Assembly: GCA_047602305.1 (NCBI GenBank) | Contig: JASGHO010000001.1 | Coordinates: 2,418,001 to 2,482,000 of the forward strand | From: Ancrocorticia sp047602305 | GTDB lineage: Bacteria > Actinomycetota > Actinomycetes > Actinomycetales > Actinomycetaceae | Length of the DNA: 64,000 nt | Reading direction: 5' to 3' | Shown here: one piece after another, positions 50,867-61,120 of the stretch | How positions within the stretch are numbered: position 1 is the first letter of the stretch | How the letters are laid out: every line of letters starts with the position of its first letter | The notes under the pieces: model-generated | Told to the model about the DNA's origin: nothing | Databases searched by the model: none | The model's input: the letters and a program-made list of their open reading frames with translations, nothing else | Made by a program: the position numbers and the translations under genes

Positions 50867-53800
50867 ATGAGTACGGTGAAATACTCCTGGAGAACTCTGG
50901 TGGCCCTATTCGGGGCCCTCATGTTAATTCTGGGTATGGCAGTATCCCCGGCGTCAGCTACGACCCTTGGCGAAGGCTCTTCGTCAAGTGAGCAGACAGC
51001 GCCTACCTTGAATGCGGACACTACTGCTCCGGCGGAAGCGACCCCCACTGCGGACGCCTCCCCAACGTCGGCCGCAACAGACCTTTCAAACCCTAATTCC
51101 CCTGACGCCACCCACGAGGTGGCTTCCCCCGACCTTCGGGTTCAGGACAATCTCGAAGGGCCCTCCGACCTGGTTGACTCCTCTGACGTACGTCAACTTG
51201 AGTCCCCTGAGCCCGTGGCGAATTCCCCCGGCACCGCTACTCCCATGAATGTAACCACTGGCTCGATCTCTGGAACGGTGACCCTACCTGCCGGTATTGA
51301 TCCGCAGCAAGTCAGTGCTTCCTTGATTAGTGACGCTGGCATCCTGTTGCGTTCGGTGATGCTTTCCTCTTATGGGACATACACCATCACTCGCGTGAAC
51401 CCCGGTGCTTACAAGATGCGGTTTGAATCCTACGATGACAATGTCGCACCACTTTGGTGGGAGGCGGCCTCTGATTTTGATTCCGCAGGATGGGTGAATG
51501 TTGAGAGCGGGCAGGCCGTCTCGGGTATTGATGTAACCATGGAGATGGGCGGTTCCATCTCGGGTGTGGTGACGCTCCCCGCTGGAGTCGATGCACAAGA
51601 CGGTTATGTGACCGTATACACCACCTCCAATACGTGGGCTGGAAGTGCAGAGCTTAGCCAGGATGGCTCCTACACCGTGGACGGGCTGGAATCGGGCTCA
51701 TACAAGGTGCAGGCCCGTTCGTACGGGGCGAATGCTTCCCAGCGATGGTGGGATGACGCGGCTACTTTCCAGTCGGCGACACTGGTTGAGGTTCAGTCAG
51801 GACAAGACACTCCCGCTATCGATATGACCCTGGGAAATGGTGGTTCGATCTCCGGAACTGTCACGGTACCCGCAGGTACTGATATGGAGAACATCAGTAT
51901 TTCTGTGTACGACAGCTCAAAGCGATGGGTGAGCTACCAGTACCCCAATGCCGATGGCTCCTACTCCGTGGGCGGTCTGGAGACCGGCTCATACAAGCTG
52001 AAGTTTGACGCCTACGGTACGGATGTTGCCTCGCAGTGGTGGGAGAATGCGGCCAACTTCGCCTCAGCCACGTCGATCAGTGTGACGGATGGACAAGACA
52101 CCGCGAACATCGACATCGCCCTGTCTCAGGGTGGGGCAATCACGGGCGAGGTCAATATCCCGGCGGGTATCAACCCGTGGAACTACTACGTTGGTGTGTA
52201 TGACTCCAGCGGTGATGAGGTTCGTTTTACTTACCTGAATAGCGCCGGTTCCTACCGCGTGGATGGACTGGCTCCCGGTACGTACAGGGTGCAGTTCGAT
52301 ACGCTTGGAGCAGCTATTTCGTCGCAGTGGTGGGAAAATGCCTCTGATTTCGAGTCGGCAACCCCAATTGAGGTTGCGGCAGGCCAAGTAGTCTCCAATA
52401 TCAATGCTCTGCACGATGGCCGAGTACATCTTGAGGGAACCGTCCCAACCATCAGTGGCACTGCCAAGGTGGATGATGTTCTCACAGCTCAGCCGGGCGT
52501 GTGGACTCCCTATGCCACGTTGACCTACCAGTGGTACGCGGATGGGGTGGCAATCAATGGCGCTACCCAATCGACATTGGACCTGACCACAGCGCAGGCC
52601 GGGAAGAAGATCACCGTTAAGGTGACTGGAAAGAAGACCGGTTACACCTCGACGTCGAAGACTTCCAAGGCAACTGTCCGGGTGATGAAGAGCGCGCAGC
52701 CGACGATCTCCGGTGCCACCAAGGTGGACAGCACTCTGACTGCTGTACCCGGTGCGTGGAGCACCAGTGTCAACTTCAAGTACCAGTGGTTTGCCGATGG
52801 TGTGGCGATTAGCGGTGCCACGAAGTCGACTTTGAAGTTGGCCCTTGGTGACCTCGACAAGTCCTTCAGTGTGGCTGTCACCGGGTCGAGGAGCGGCTAC
52901 GCCACGGTAACCGAGACTTCTGATCCAACTTATCCGGTCTCCAAGGCTACGTTCTCGGCTCCGGTACCGACCATCTCTGGCACGATCCAGGTGGGCAAGG
53001 TTCTCAACTCAGCACGTGGTTTCTGGGGTAACGACGTGACCTTCCAGTACCAGTGGTTTGCTGATGGTGTGGCTATTGATGGCGCAACAAACTGGCAGTT
53101 CTTGGTCAAGCCTGAGCAGGTGGGCAAGAAGCTCACGGTTCGCGTGACCGGTTCCAAGCCCGGGTATGTGACCGCGTCGAAGACTTCGGCGGCTACCGTG
53201 GCAGTTGCCCCGCGCCCATTGACGGCTCCGGTACCGACCATTTCTGGCACGGTCCAGGTGGGCAAGGTTCTCAGCTCCGCCCGCGGTGTGTGGACCTCTG
53301 GCACCACGTTCGAGTACCAGTGGCTTGCCAATGGCGTGGCCATTGATGGCGCAACGAACTGGCAGTTCACGGTCAAGCCTGAGCAGGCGGGTAAGAAGCT
53401 CACGGTTCGCGTGACCGGTTCCAAGCCTGGTTATGTGACCACGTCGAAGACTTCGGCGGCTACCGTGGCTGTTGCTGCGGGAGCCTTGACCGCTCCGGTT
53501 CCCACACTCAGTGGCACCATCCAGGTGGGCAAGACGGTGTTCTCGAAGCGCGGCGTGTGGACCTCTGGCACCACGTTTGACTACGAGTGGTTCGCTAACG
53601 GAGTGCTGATTGAGGGTGCCAAGGGTACGTCGTTGGTGATGACTCCTAATGAGCTGGGTAAGAAGATCACCGTCAAGGTGACCGGTTCCAAGCCTGGTTA
53701 TGTGACCACGTCGAAGACTTCGGCGGCTACCGTGGCGGTTGCTGCGGGAGCGTTGACCGCTCCGGTGCCGACACTCAGTGGCACCATCCAGGTGGGTAAG

Positions 53801-55084
53801 ACGGTGTTCTCGAAGCGCGGCGTGTGGACCTCTGGCACCACGTTTGACTACGAGTGGTTCGCTAACGGAGTGCTGATTGAGGGTGCCAAGGGCACGTCGT
53901 TGGTGATGACTCCTAATGAGCTGGGTAAGAAGATCACCGTCAAGGTGACCGGTTCCAAGCCTGGTTATGCGACCACCTCGAAGACCTCTGCGGCTACCGT
54001 GGCGGTTGCTGCGGGAGCGTTGACCGCTCCGGTTCCGACGATCTCTGGCACGCTCCAGGTGGGTAAGGTTCTCAGCTCTGCCCGCGGTGTGTGGACCTCT
54101 GGCACCACGTTCGAGTACCAGTGGTTTGCTGACGGTGTGGCGATCGATGGCGCAACGAACTGGCAGTTCTTGATCAAGCCTGAGCAGGCGGGCAAGAAGC
54201 TCACGGTTCGCGTCACCGGTTCCAAGCCTGGTTATGCGACGACATCGAAGACCTCGGCGGCAACTGCGACAGTGACGGCGGGTGAAATTGACGCACCTAT
54301 CCCCACGATTTCTGGCACCGCGCAAGTTGGTTTGTCTCTGGGTTCGGCTCGTGGCTACTGGGGCGAGGATGTGACTTTCGAGTACCAGTGGCTCGCCAAC
54401 GGTGTGGCAATCGAGGGTGCGACAAACGCCTACTACACGATCAAGCCTGAGGATCTGGGCAAGAAGATCACCCTTCGGGTGACCGGCTCCAAGGCTGGGT
54501 TTGTTACCACATCACGGACCTCGGTGGCGACTGCGGAGGTTGCGCCGGCCGAATTCTCAGCTCCGACGCCCACGATTTCTGGCACTATCCAGGTGGGTAA
54601 GGTCCTCAACTCGGCGCGTGGTTTCTGGGGTAACGATGTGACCTTCGAGTACCAGTGGTTCGCCAATGGTGTGGCTATCGATGGTGCCACGAACTGGCAG
54701 TACACGGTCGTCCCGGAGGATCTGGGCAAGAAGCTCACGGTTCGGGTGACCGGCTCCAAGGTTGGATACATCACCACATCGAGGATGTCGGAGGAGACGG
54801 TGGAAGTGGCTGCGAGGCCGCTGACCAGTGCGGTTCCTTCAATTTCCGGTGTTGCGAAGGTGGGAAACACGCTGAGCTCGACGCGCGGCTCGTGGACATC
54901 CGGCACCACCTTCGTATACCAGTGGTTCGCTGATGGTGTGGCCATTAATGGGGCGACAGGCACGACGTTCAAGTTGACCTCTCTCCAGCTTGGCAAGAAG
55001 ATCACGCTCGCAGTGACGGGATCAAAGTTTGGTTACGTGACGACGACGGAGACTTCGAACGCAACGGTTGCGGTAGTCCAGTAA
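50867..55084 (+). CDS. Giant secreted repeat protein (4 CarboxypepD_reg-like + 10 Ig-like repeats)
   Basis: 1405 residues. Signal peptide TLVALFGALMLILGMAVSPA then a Ser/Thr/Ala/Pro-rich region (about 30-130). Residues ~132-518: four ~97-residue repeats of the carboxypeptidase-regulatory/SpaA-like type (GSISGTVTLPAG, GSISGVVTLPAG, GSISGTVTVPAG, GAITGEVNIPAG ... SGSYKVQARSYGANASQRWW). Residues ~520-1405: ten ~88-residue repeats with PTISGTIQVGKVLNSARGFW, TFEYQWFADGVAIDGATN and KKLTVRVTGSKPGYVTTSKT. Repeats 5 and 6 are almost identical (one residue apart). No C-terminal sorting signal, so attachment is unclear. Probably an extended surface stalk or adhesin. Ends at a hairpin terminator. Confidence 0.9.
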   Translation: MSTVKYSWRTLVALFGALMLILGMAVSPASATTLGEGSSSSEQTAPTLNADTTAPAEATPTADASPTSAATDLSNPNSPDATHEVASPDLRVQDNLEGPSDLVDSSDVRQLESPEPVANSPGTATPMNVTTGSISGTVTLPAGIDPQQVSASLISDAGILLRSVMLSSYGTYTITRVNPGAYKMRFESYDDNVAPLWWEAASDFDSAGWVNVESGQAVSGIDVTMEMGGSISGVVTLPAGVDAQDGYVTVYTTSNTWAGSAELSQDGSYTVDGLESGSYKVQARSYGANASQRWWDDAATFQSATLVEVQSGQDTPAIDMTLGNGGSISGTVTVPAGTDMENISISVYDSSKRWVSYQYPNADGSYSVGGLETGSYKLKFDAYGTDVASQWWENAANFASATSISVTDGQDTANIDIALSQGGAITGEVNIPAGINPWNYYVGVYDSSGDEVRFTYLNSAGSYRVDGLAPGTYRVQFDTLGAAISSQWWENASDFESATPIEVAAGQVVSNINALHDGRVHLEGTVPTISGTAKVDDVLTAQPGVWTPYATLTYQWYADGVAINGATQSTLDLTTAQAGKKITVKVTGKKTGYTSTSKTSKATVRVMKSAQPTISGATKVDSTLTAVPGAWSTSVNFKYQWFADGVAISGATKSTLKLALGDLDKSFSVAVTGSRSGYATVTETSDPTYPVSKATFSAPVPTISGTIQVGKVLNSARGFWGNDVTFQYQWFADGVAIDGATNWQFLVKPEQVGKKLTVRVTGSKPGYVTASKTSAATVAVAPRPLTAPVPTISGTVQVGKVLSSARGVWTSGTTFEYQWLANGVAIDGATNWQFTVKPEQAGKKLTVRVTGSKPGYVTTSKTSAATVAVAAGALTAPVPTLSGTIQVGKTVFSKRGVWTSGTTFDYEWFANGVLIEGAKGTSLVMTPNELGKKITVKVTGSKPGYVTTSKTSAATVAVAAGALTAPVPTLSGTIQVGKTVFSKRGVWTSGTTFDYEWFANGVLIEGAKGTSLVMTPNELGKKITVKVTGSKPGYATTSKTSAATVAVAAGALTAPVPTISGTLQVGKVLSSARGVWTSGTTFEYQWFADGVAIDGATNWQFLIKPEQAGKKLTVRVTGSKPGYATTSKTSAATATVTAGEIDAPIPTISGTAQVGLSLGSARGYWGEDVTFEYQWLANGVAIEGATNAYYTIKPEDLGKKITLRVTGSKAGFVTTSRTSVATAEVAPAEFSAPTPTISGTIQVGKVLNSARGFWGNDVTFEYQWFANGVAIDGATNWQYTVVPEDLGKKLTVRVTGSKVGYITTSRMSEETVEVAARPLTSAVPSISGVAKVGNTLSSTRGSWTSGTTFVYQWFADGVAINGATGTTFKLTSLQLGKKITLAVTGSKFGYVTTTETSNATVAVVQ

Positions 55085-55114
55085 TCGGCTCCGCGACCAG
55101 CGAATACAGTGACT

Positions 55115-55149
55115 GAGCAGGGAACTCGTACACCACGAGTTCCCTGCTC
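55115..55149 (+). terminator. Terminator of the repeat protein
   Basis: 15 bp perfect arms GAGCAGGGAACTCGT / ACGAGTTCCCTGCTC, five-base loop, 30 bases past the stop. Confidence 0.8.
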
Positions 55150-55228
55150 TCATGTTGTTCCCCTCCTTGCCCACGGTGGTCACATTCGTCGTTAGAATGG
55201 AAGAACGCTCGTGGGAGGGGGTGGCATC

Positions 55229-56401
55229 GTGACGATTTACCACCTGATGGGAACGCTGCGCGGGACGGATGCCACCGAGGCGTGGGTCGTGGACGGCAGG
55301 ATCACCTATCGCGCGCCACTTTCGGCCCGCCCACCTCAGCGCGGCTCCTTTTTGGGACGACGGCGGCGGCCCGAACCACCTGTTGTCAGTGACGCAAGCT
55401 CGGACGTCGTCGTCGACGTCGCCGGTTTCATCTATCCGGGGCTTGTTGACGCCCACACCCACCCGGGCCTGTCACACCGGCCGGGTGCGGTGACGGACGC
55501 GGAGATTGTGCGGCGTTTGACGATGTGTTGCGCGCAGGGCGTCACGCATATCCGGGAGATGGGCGCGCAGCGCGATGTTGGCGCGGTCACCGATCCGGAG
55601 TCCGTCGGTTACGTTCCCGGCTTGCCCAAGGTGATCCGCGCGGGGCGGCACATCGCCCGCCCGATGCGTTACATCCGTTATCTTCCGGTGGAGATCGAGC
55701 CGCGCCAGCTGCCCGCCGAGGCGCTCCGCCAGTTGGCGCGCTCGGACGGTTGGGTGAAGATCGTGGGCGACTGGATCGACCGCTCCGAGGGCGCCTGCGC
55801 CGACCTTCGCCCGCTCTGGCCGCGCGAGATTTTGGTCGACGCCGTCGCCGCGGTTCACGAGGCCGGTGGTCGGGTTGCCGTCCACAGTTTCGCCCGGGAG
55901 ACTATCGATGACCTGCTGGAATCCGGTGTGGACTCCATCGAGCACGGCTCCGGCATGACCCGCGATCATCTCATCGAGGCCCGCGATCGCGGCATCCTCA
56001 TCGACCCCACCGCGCGGCAGATGGCCACCTTCCCCGAGATCGCCTCCCATGCCGCAAAGTACCCGGTTTATCGCGAGCGCATGCTGGCGATGGATGCTGG
56101 GCGCGCTGAGCACATCCAGCTCATGGTCGATATGGGTTCGCACTTCATCATGGGTTCGGACACCGCCGGGGATGTCGGGGAGCGCGGGATGGCTGTCGAG
56201 CTCCAGTGCGCGGTGGGGGACGGCATGCCCGCCTCCGTCGCCATGGCCGCGGCTTCTTTCGAGGGACGACGACGGCTCGGACTCCCGTCCTGGGAGGAAG
56301 GCTCCCCGGCCGATCTCGTCGTCTACGATCGCGACCCGGAGGCGGATATCGCCGTCGTCGCCCATCCGGCAGCGGTTTTCATCGACGGTGTGCGGTTCTG
56401 A
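55229..56401 (+). CDS. Amidohydrolase-family protein
   Basis: 390 residues from a GTG at 55229 with GGAGGGG eight bases upstream. Metal-dependent amidohydrolase: VDAHTHPGLSHRPG (HxH motif), RVAVHSFARETIDDLLESGV and SIEHGSGMTRD (His ligands), FIMGSDTAGDVGERGM (Asp). Architecture resembles Xaa-Pro dipeptidase/imidazolonepropionase-like members. Substrate unknown; no operon partners. Confidence 0.85.
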   Translation: MTIYHLMGTLRGTDATEAWVVDGRITYRAPLSARPPQRGSFLGRRRRPEPPVVSDASSDVVVDVAGFIYPGLVDAHTHPGLSHRPGAVTDAEIVRRLTMCCAQGVTHIREMGAQRDVGAVTDPESVGYVPGLPKVIRAGRHIARPMRYIRYLPVEIEPRQLPAEALRQLARSDGWVKIVGDWIDRSEGACADLRPLWPREILVDAVAAVHEAGGRVAVHSFARETIDDLLESGVDSIEHGSGMTRDHLIEARDRGILIDPTARQMATFPEIASHAAKYPVYRERMLAMDAGRAEHIQLMVDMGSHFIMGSDTAGDVGERGMAVELQCAVGDGMPASVAMAAASFEGRRRLGLPSWEEGSPADLVVYDRDPEADIAVVAHPAAVFIDGVRF

Positions 56402-56732
56402 CGTGCCGGAACAGTCCGAGGTTGTGAACCTGCCGGTCACGGTGCTACTCTCGTCCACATGCTGTCATTCATTTTCTTTTCGTAGAGATCACGCCAATAG
56501 GTCATGGCCTACTACGGATACCGCAGAATCTTGCCCGGCTGCGTTGTCCTCCTCACCGGCACCACCAGTGCCGATTCGTCGTCCGCCTTGCCAGTCAAGC
56601 CCTACGGCATCCTCGTGACGGCCGAACCTATTGGCGCAACCTCTTGATCAATTCGCAGGCCGCGCGCGGTCTGAGGGATAACTGCGCCCTGAGTGCGCAG
56701 TTGGCGTTGCAGCCCCTCAGAGCCCAAAGAAA
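56402..56732. other. Gene-free stretch before the ABC exporter
   Basis: 331 bp. A pyrimidine-rich patch (about 56455-56485, TCATTTTCTTTTCG) and otherwise no feature I can support; the promoter of the exporter genes is expected here. Confidence 0.4.
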
Positions 56733-59039
56733 ATGACTTCTCCATATTCGCACGGTGACCCCGTGCACCCCCTCTCACAGCTCGAATCCATCCAGGTGGA
56801 AGCCGAAACATCATCCGGCGATCACCCGGCGACCCTCAATCTGGGCGCCACGACAAGTGATCAGGACGCTGCAATGCGACTAGACAATTCACAAGAGACG
56901 CCGGCCAAACCTGTCCGTGTTGGCCCAGCGCCAAGCCGCTGGCCGGCATTTCTTCGCGAGCCCGAAGGCGAGCCGGCGGAAATACCCACCGATCCCAAGG
57001 GACTGATGCGCCACGTGTTCGTGGCCAACTGGAAGCCGCTGATTTTCAGCATTTTTCTGGCTTCGGTCTATTTTGTCGCCATGGCCATGTTGCCGTGGGC
57101 GATTGGTGAGCTGCTCGATTCCGGCATTGAGAATGGCCTCTCCACCGCGGTGATTCCGTGGGCTCTCGTGTCCATCGGGCTCATCGTGCTTGCCGGTGCC
57201 GCGATGCTGAACGAGCCGGTGGCGGTCTCGCTGTGGCTGCACGGCACCTGGGATCCGATCCGGCGCATGTTGCGGGTGCTGTTCCCGCGCCGCTCGGACG
57301 TCTCGCGCAAGATGGCCTCGGGCGACATCGTCGCCGCGGTCACCACGGACGGCGACAAGATTGGCGCCGCCATCGCCTTCATGCCCGACGCCATCGGCTC
57401 GGCCATCGCCTTCGCGGTGGTGGCTGTGCTCATGCTTCAGGTCTCCCTTCCCCTCGGCCTGTTCGTCCTCATCGGAATGCCGCTGCTTCTTTTCGGCATT
57501 TCGCGGATCATCAAGCCGCTGCAGGAGCGCATTTCCGCCCAGCGTGAGGAGCAGGGGCAATTGACGAGCCTGGCGTCGGACGCCGTCGTCGGCCTGCGCG
57601 TGCTGCGCGGAGTGGGAGGCGAGGACGTCTACAACGAGAAGTACGTCATCCAGTCGGGGCTGGTGGAAAGCACGGGAATCGAGGCCGCCCGGCCGCGAGC
57701 GCTCCTCAACGCCATCCAGACGGCGGGCCCGGCGCTGTTCACCGCGATCGTGGTGGGCGGCGGCCTGTACCTGACGTACAACGGCGTGATGACCCCCGGC
57801 CAGCTGTTCTCCTTCTACGGCTACACCATCTTCCTCAGCATGCCGATTGGCGCAATTTCGCAGACCATCCAGATGGGCACCCGCGGCTGGGTGGGCGCCC
57901 GCAAGATCTCGCGCATCCTCAAGGCGGTGCCGATGGTGGGGGACGCCGCCGTCGACCCGGAACGTCCCGAGGTCGATTGGCCGCACGCCACCCTCACCGA
58001 CGGCGCCACCGGCGTACGTATCGAACCGGGCCGGATCACCGCGCTGGTTGCGGCCTCGCCGTTGGAAACCTCCGGTATCGCGGCGCGTTTGACGAGGGTC
58101 GACGACGCCGACGCCACCTACGTTGACGGGGTGGACTTGCGTTCGTACCCGCTCGATGAGGTGCGCGATCACGTGGTGCTTTCGGGTGCCGTGGCCGAGT
58201 TGTTCACCGGGACGCTGCGTTCCGGGTTGTTGGGCGCGGATGCCCCGGATATTGAGCCGCGTTCGATCTACGAACAGGTGGTTGATATTCAGGCCCCCGG
58301 TGGCGAGACCCGTGCGCTCTTCGGTGAGCCCGCAGGTGAGCACCCGGAGGACAAGCGGCTGGTTGCCGCGTTGGAGACAGCCGACGCCCACGACGTTCTC
58401 ACCTCGGTGGATGGCGGACTCGCCGGGCAGGTTGCCGAGCGGGGCCGTTCCCTCTCCGGCGGCCAGCGCCAGCGCGTGGCCCTTGCCCGCACCATCGCCT
58501 TGGACCCGGACATCGCCGTGTTCATCGAGCCGACGAGCGCCGTCGATTCCCACACCGAGGCGCGCATCGCGCAGCGGTTGTCGGCCGCGCGTGCAGGAAA
58601 GACGACCGTGCTGGTCACGGCCTCGCCCCTCGTGCTGGACAAGTGCGACGAGGTGGTACTGGTGTCGGGCGGCAAGGAAATCGCTCGCGGTGGGCATCGC
58701 GAGATGTTGAAGAACCGGGTGTACTACAACGTGGTGCACCGCGGGGTTGAGGACGACGACGGCGCGAGCGTTGAGGGCGTTGGCGGTGCTGACGTCGTCG
58801 AGGTGAGCGGTGCTGACGTGAGCGGTGATAAACCGGCTGCTCAGGACGCCGTCGTCGTGCCCCTGCGGGGACAGTCGACTTCCTCATCCTCGGTTGTGAG
58901 TACGAGTACTCACACCGGGGACAAGTCCGCAACCAACTTCCTGGAACTCGGTACCGAGGACACGTCCTCGAACGCTCGTTCTGCGTCGTTGTCAGATTTC
59001 GTCGTCGTTAAGGAAGTTGAAGGAGGTGAGGCGAAGTGA
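56733..59039 (+). CDS. ABC exporter half-transporter with degenerate Walker A and B
   Basis: 768 residues. A ~70-residue Pro/Glu-rich N-terminus, six transmembrane helices (FSIFLASVYFVAMAMLPWAI ...), then a nucleotide-binding domain (~420-660). In place of Walker A the sequence reads ALVAASPLETSGIA, and the Walker B Asp is lost (IAVFIEPTSAVD); the signature is intact: GRSLSGGQRQRVALARTIAL. A ~100-residue Ser/Asp/Val-rich C-terminal tail follows. The start may be the in-frame ATG at 56874. Its stop overlaps the GTG start of the partner subunit (GTGA), with GGAGGTGAG just before. Substrate unknown. Confidence 0.9.
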   Translation: MTSPYSHGDPVHPLSQLESIQVEAETSSGDHPATLNLGATTSDQDAAMRLDNSQETPAKPVRVGPAPSRWPAFLREPEGEPAEIPTDPKGLMRHVFVANWKPLIFSIFLASVYFVAMAMLPWAIGELLDSGIENGLSTAVIPWALVSIGLIVLAGAAMLNEPVAVSLWLHGTWDPIRRMLRVLFPRRSDVSRKMASGDIVAAVTTDGDKIGAAIAFMPDAIGSAIAFAVVAVLMLQVSLPLGLFVLIGMPLLLFGISRIIKPLQERISAQREEQGQLTSLASDAVVGLRVLRGVGGEDVYNEKYVIQSGLVESTGIEAARPRALLNAIQTAGPALFTAIVVGGGLYLTYNGVMTPGQLFSFYGYTIFLSMPIGAISQTIQMGTRGWVGARKISRILKAVPMVGDAAVDPERPEVDWPHATLTDGATGVRIEPGRITALVAASPLETSGIAARLTRVDDADATYVDGVDLRSYPLDEVRDHVVLSGAVAELFTGTLRSGLLGADAPDIEPRSIYEQVVDIQAPGGETRALFGEPAGEHPEDKRLVAALETADAHDVLTSVDGGLAGQVAERGRSLSGGQRQRVALARTIALDPDIAVFIEPTSAVDSHTEARIAQRLSAARAGKTTVLVTASPLVLDKCDEVVLVSGGKEIARGGHREMLKNRVYYNVVHRGVEDDDGASVEGVGGADVVEVSGADVSGDKPAAQDAVVVPLRGQSTSSSSVVSTSTHTGDKSATNFLELGTEDTSSNARSASLSDFVVVKEVEGGEAK

Positions 59040-60799
59040 AGCTCCCAGTTGCGAGCGGACCAACTGTTGTCCGCAAACTCACGGGGATTCTGAGGCAGTA
59101 CAAGTGGCAGTTCGTTCTTGTTGTGGTGCTGCAGCTGGCGGTGGCGCTTGTTGCCATCGTGACCCCGCAGATTATCGGCATGGCGATTGACGCCGTGATT
59201 GCCGGAACCGAGGCCAGCTACATCCAGGGCTTGGTCATCATCCTTTTTGTGGTGGTGATTGCTCAGGCGATCCTCGCCTACTTCGGCGAGTACCGGGCCA
59301 TGGTGCTGGGCGAGCGCGTCTTCACCACGCTGCGCAACAGTGTGGTGCACGGTGTGACGCACCTGCCGCTCTCCATCGTCGAGGCGGCCGGTACCGGTGA
59401 CCTGCTGGGACGCACCACGCACGACGTGGACCGGGTGGCGGGCTTCGTGCAGCGCGGCATCTCGCGCATCATCATCACCGGGTTGACCATCGTGGTGACG
59501 ATGGTGGCGGCCTTCGCGGCTGATCCCCTGGTGGGATTCATTGTGGTCCTCCCGATTGTGCCGATGTTCTACATCATTCGCTGGATGCTGCGCCGCGCCA
59601 TGCCGGCATATCTGGCCGGTTCGGCGCTCTTCGCGGGCGGTTCGGGCGTGGTCTCGGAAACCGTGGAGCAGCTGCGCACCGTCGATTCGCTGAGTCTGGG
59701 TGACAACCGGATCGGCCGCATGGACACCCTCATCCGCGAGCTGTGGCGCAATGAGCGCTACACCGCGTGGATCCGGGCGCTGTTCATGATGATGATGGTC
59801 GCGGTGGTGTACTCGCCGATTCTGCTGTCGGTGCTGTGGGGCGCCTGGCTCATGGGCCAGGGCCTCACCACGCTGGGGGCGGTGGCCACGGTGGCGCTGT
59901 ATGCGCAGCAGCTGCGTGGCCCGTTGGCCGAACTTGGCTGGTGGGTGGACGAGATCCAGTTCGCCTCCGTTTCTTTCTCCCGCATCTTTGGTGTGGAGGA
60001 CCTCGTCGAGGAACTCGCAGCCGAAGAAGAAGGGGTGGAAGAAGAGCACCCGGCCGACGGCGAGCACTATAGCGCCGGAACCTTGGACATCCACGAGGCA
60101 CGCTTCTCCTACCGCGACGGCATGGAGGTGCTGCACGGTGTTGACCTGCGGGTTCGCCCCGGCGAGACGCTGGCGATCGTTGGCCCCTCGGGGGCGGGCA
60201 AGTCCACCCTGGGGCGTCTGGTGGCGGGTATCAATCCGCCGTCGTCGGGTGAAGTGACCATCGGTGGCGCCGCGGTGACCCGCATTCCGGAGAAGGAACG
60301 GCACGCCGTTGTTTCGCTTGTGACCCAGGAGCACCACGTGTTCGTGGGTTCGGTGACGGACAATCTGCGGCTCGCCCGCGAGGACGCCACCGAGGCGCAA
60401 ATGCGTGAGGCGTTGCAGGCCGTGGAGGCGGACTGGGTGTTTGACCTGCCGGAAGGCATGGAGACGAAGGTGGGCTCGGGTGGCAAGCTGCTCAGCCCGG
60501 CCGAGGCGCAGCAGATTGCGCTGGCCCGCATCGTGCTTCTCGACCCGGGCATGCTGGTGCTGGACGAGGCCACGTCCCTGCTGGATCCGACGGCGGCGCG
60601 CTCCCTGGAGCGAGCGCTGGCGCGAGTCCTGGAGGGCCGCACGGTCATCTCCATCGCGCACCGGCTCTACACCGCGCACGACGCAGACCGCGTGGCCGTC
60701 ATGATCGACGGCAACCTCGCCGAGCTCGGCACCCACGACGAACTCGTGGCCCGCGGCGGCGAGTACGCGAAGCTGTGGGAGACCTGGCAACAGGACTAG
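59036..60799 (+). CDS. ABC exporter half-transporter with intact Walker A and degenerate signature
   Basis: 587 residues, GTG start. Six transmembrane helices (FVLVVVLQLAVALVAIVTPQ ...) and a nucleotide-binding domain with normal Walker A IVGPSGAGKSTLGRLVAG and Walker B GMLVLDEATSLLD, and His-switch ISIAHRL, but the LSGGQ signature is replaced by LLSPAEAQQIALARI. It complements the other subunit exactly: its Walker A would face the LSGGQ of the 56733-59039 subunit, making one active and one dead ATP site, as known in heterodimeric exporters such as TM287/288. Confidence 0.92.
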   Translation: MKLPVASGPTVVRKLTGILRQYKWQFVLVVVLQLAVALVAIVTPQIIGMAIDAVIAGTEASYIQGLVIILFVVVIAQAILAYFGEYRAMVLGERVFTTLRNSVVHGVTHLPLSIVEAAGTGDLLGRTTHDVDRVAGFVQRGISRIIITGLTIVVTMVAAFAADPLVGFIVVLPIVPMFYIIRWMLRRAMPAYLAGSALFAGGSGVVSETVEQLRTVDSLSLGDNRIGRMDTLIRELWRNERYTAWIRALFMMMMVAVVYSPILLSVLWGAWLMGQGLTTLGAVATVALYAQQLRGPLAELGWWVDEIQFASVSFSRIFGVEDLVEELAAEEEGVEEEHPADGEHYSAGTLDIHEARFSYRDGMEVLHGVDLRVRPGETLAIVGPSGAGKSTLGRLVAGINPPSSGEVTIGGAAVTRIPEKERHAVVSLVTQEHHVFVGSVTDNLRLAREDATEAQMREALQAVEADWVFDLPEGMETKVGSGGKLLSPAEAQQIALARIVLLDPGMLVLDEATSLLDPTAARSLERALARVLEGRTVISIAHRLYTAHDADRVAVMIDGNLAELGTHDELVARGGEYAKLWETWQQD

Positions 60800-60892
60800 C
60801 GGGCGGGGCCGGGCCGGGCACGGCGGGGCACGGCGGGGCACGGCGGGGACTAGCCCGCTGGAGCGCGGGATCAGCTCAAAACAATCGCCGAC

Positions 60893-60952
60893 AACTGCCC
60901 TTAGCGTTGGATATCGCCGTTATAAGGGCGATATCCAACGCTAAGGGCAGTT
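60893..60952. repeat. Perfect palindrome with 26 bp arms
   Basis: Arms 60893-60918 (starting AACTGCCCTTAGCGTTGGAT) and 60927-60952 are exact complements with an 8-base centre GTTATAAG. It is 93 bp past the ABC exporter and may end its transcript. Confidence 0.9.
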
Positions 60953-61120
60953 CTCGATGAGCGTGACACCTTCGGATGTGCTTCCGTCATGTTTCTCGAT
61001 GTGGAGAGTCCACACTTTCGGCGATAATCCACGGATAGCGCATGGGTGTAAGTGTGGTTTATCGCGCGAACTGTAGATTCTTTTGTTCCGGCCCGCTGCC
61101 TTTGCCAGCTGCATCATCAT

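Noticed and set aside
60893..60952. Attachment site or recombinase site
   Set aside because: No integrase in the window and no second copy seen; a hairpin or terminator explains it more simply.
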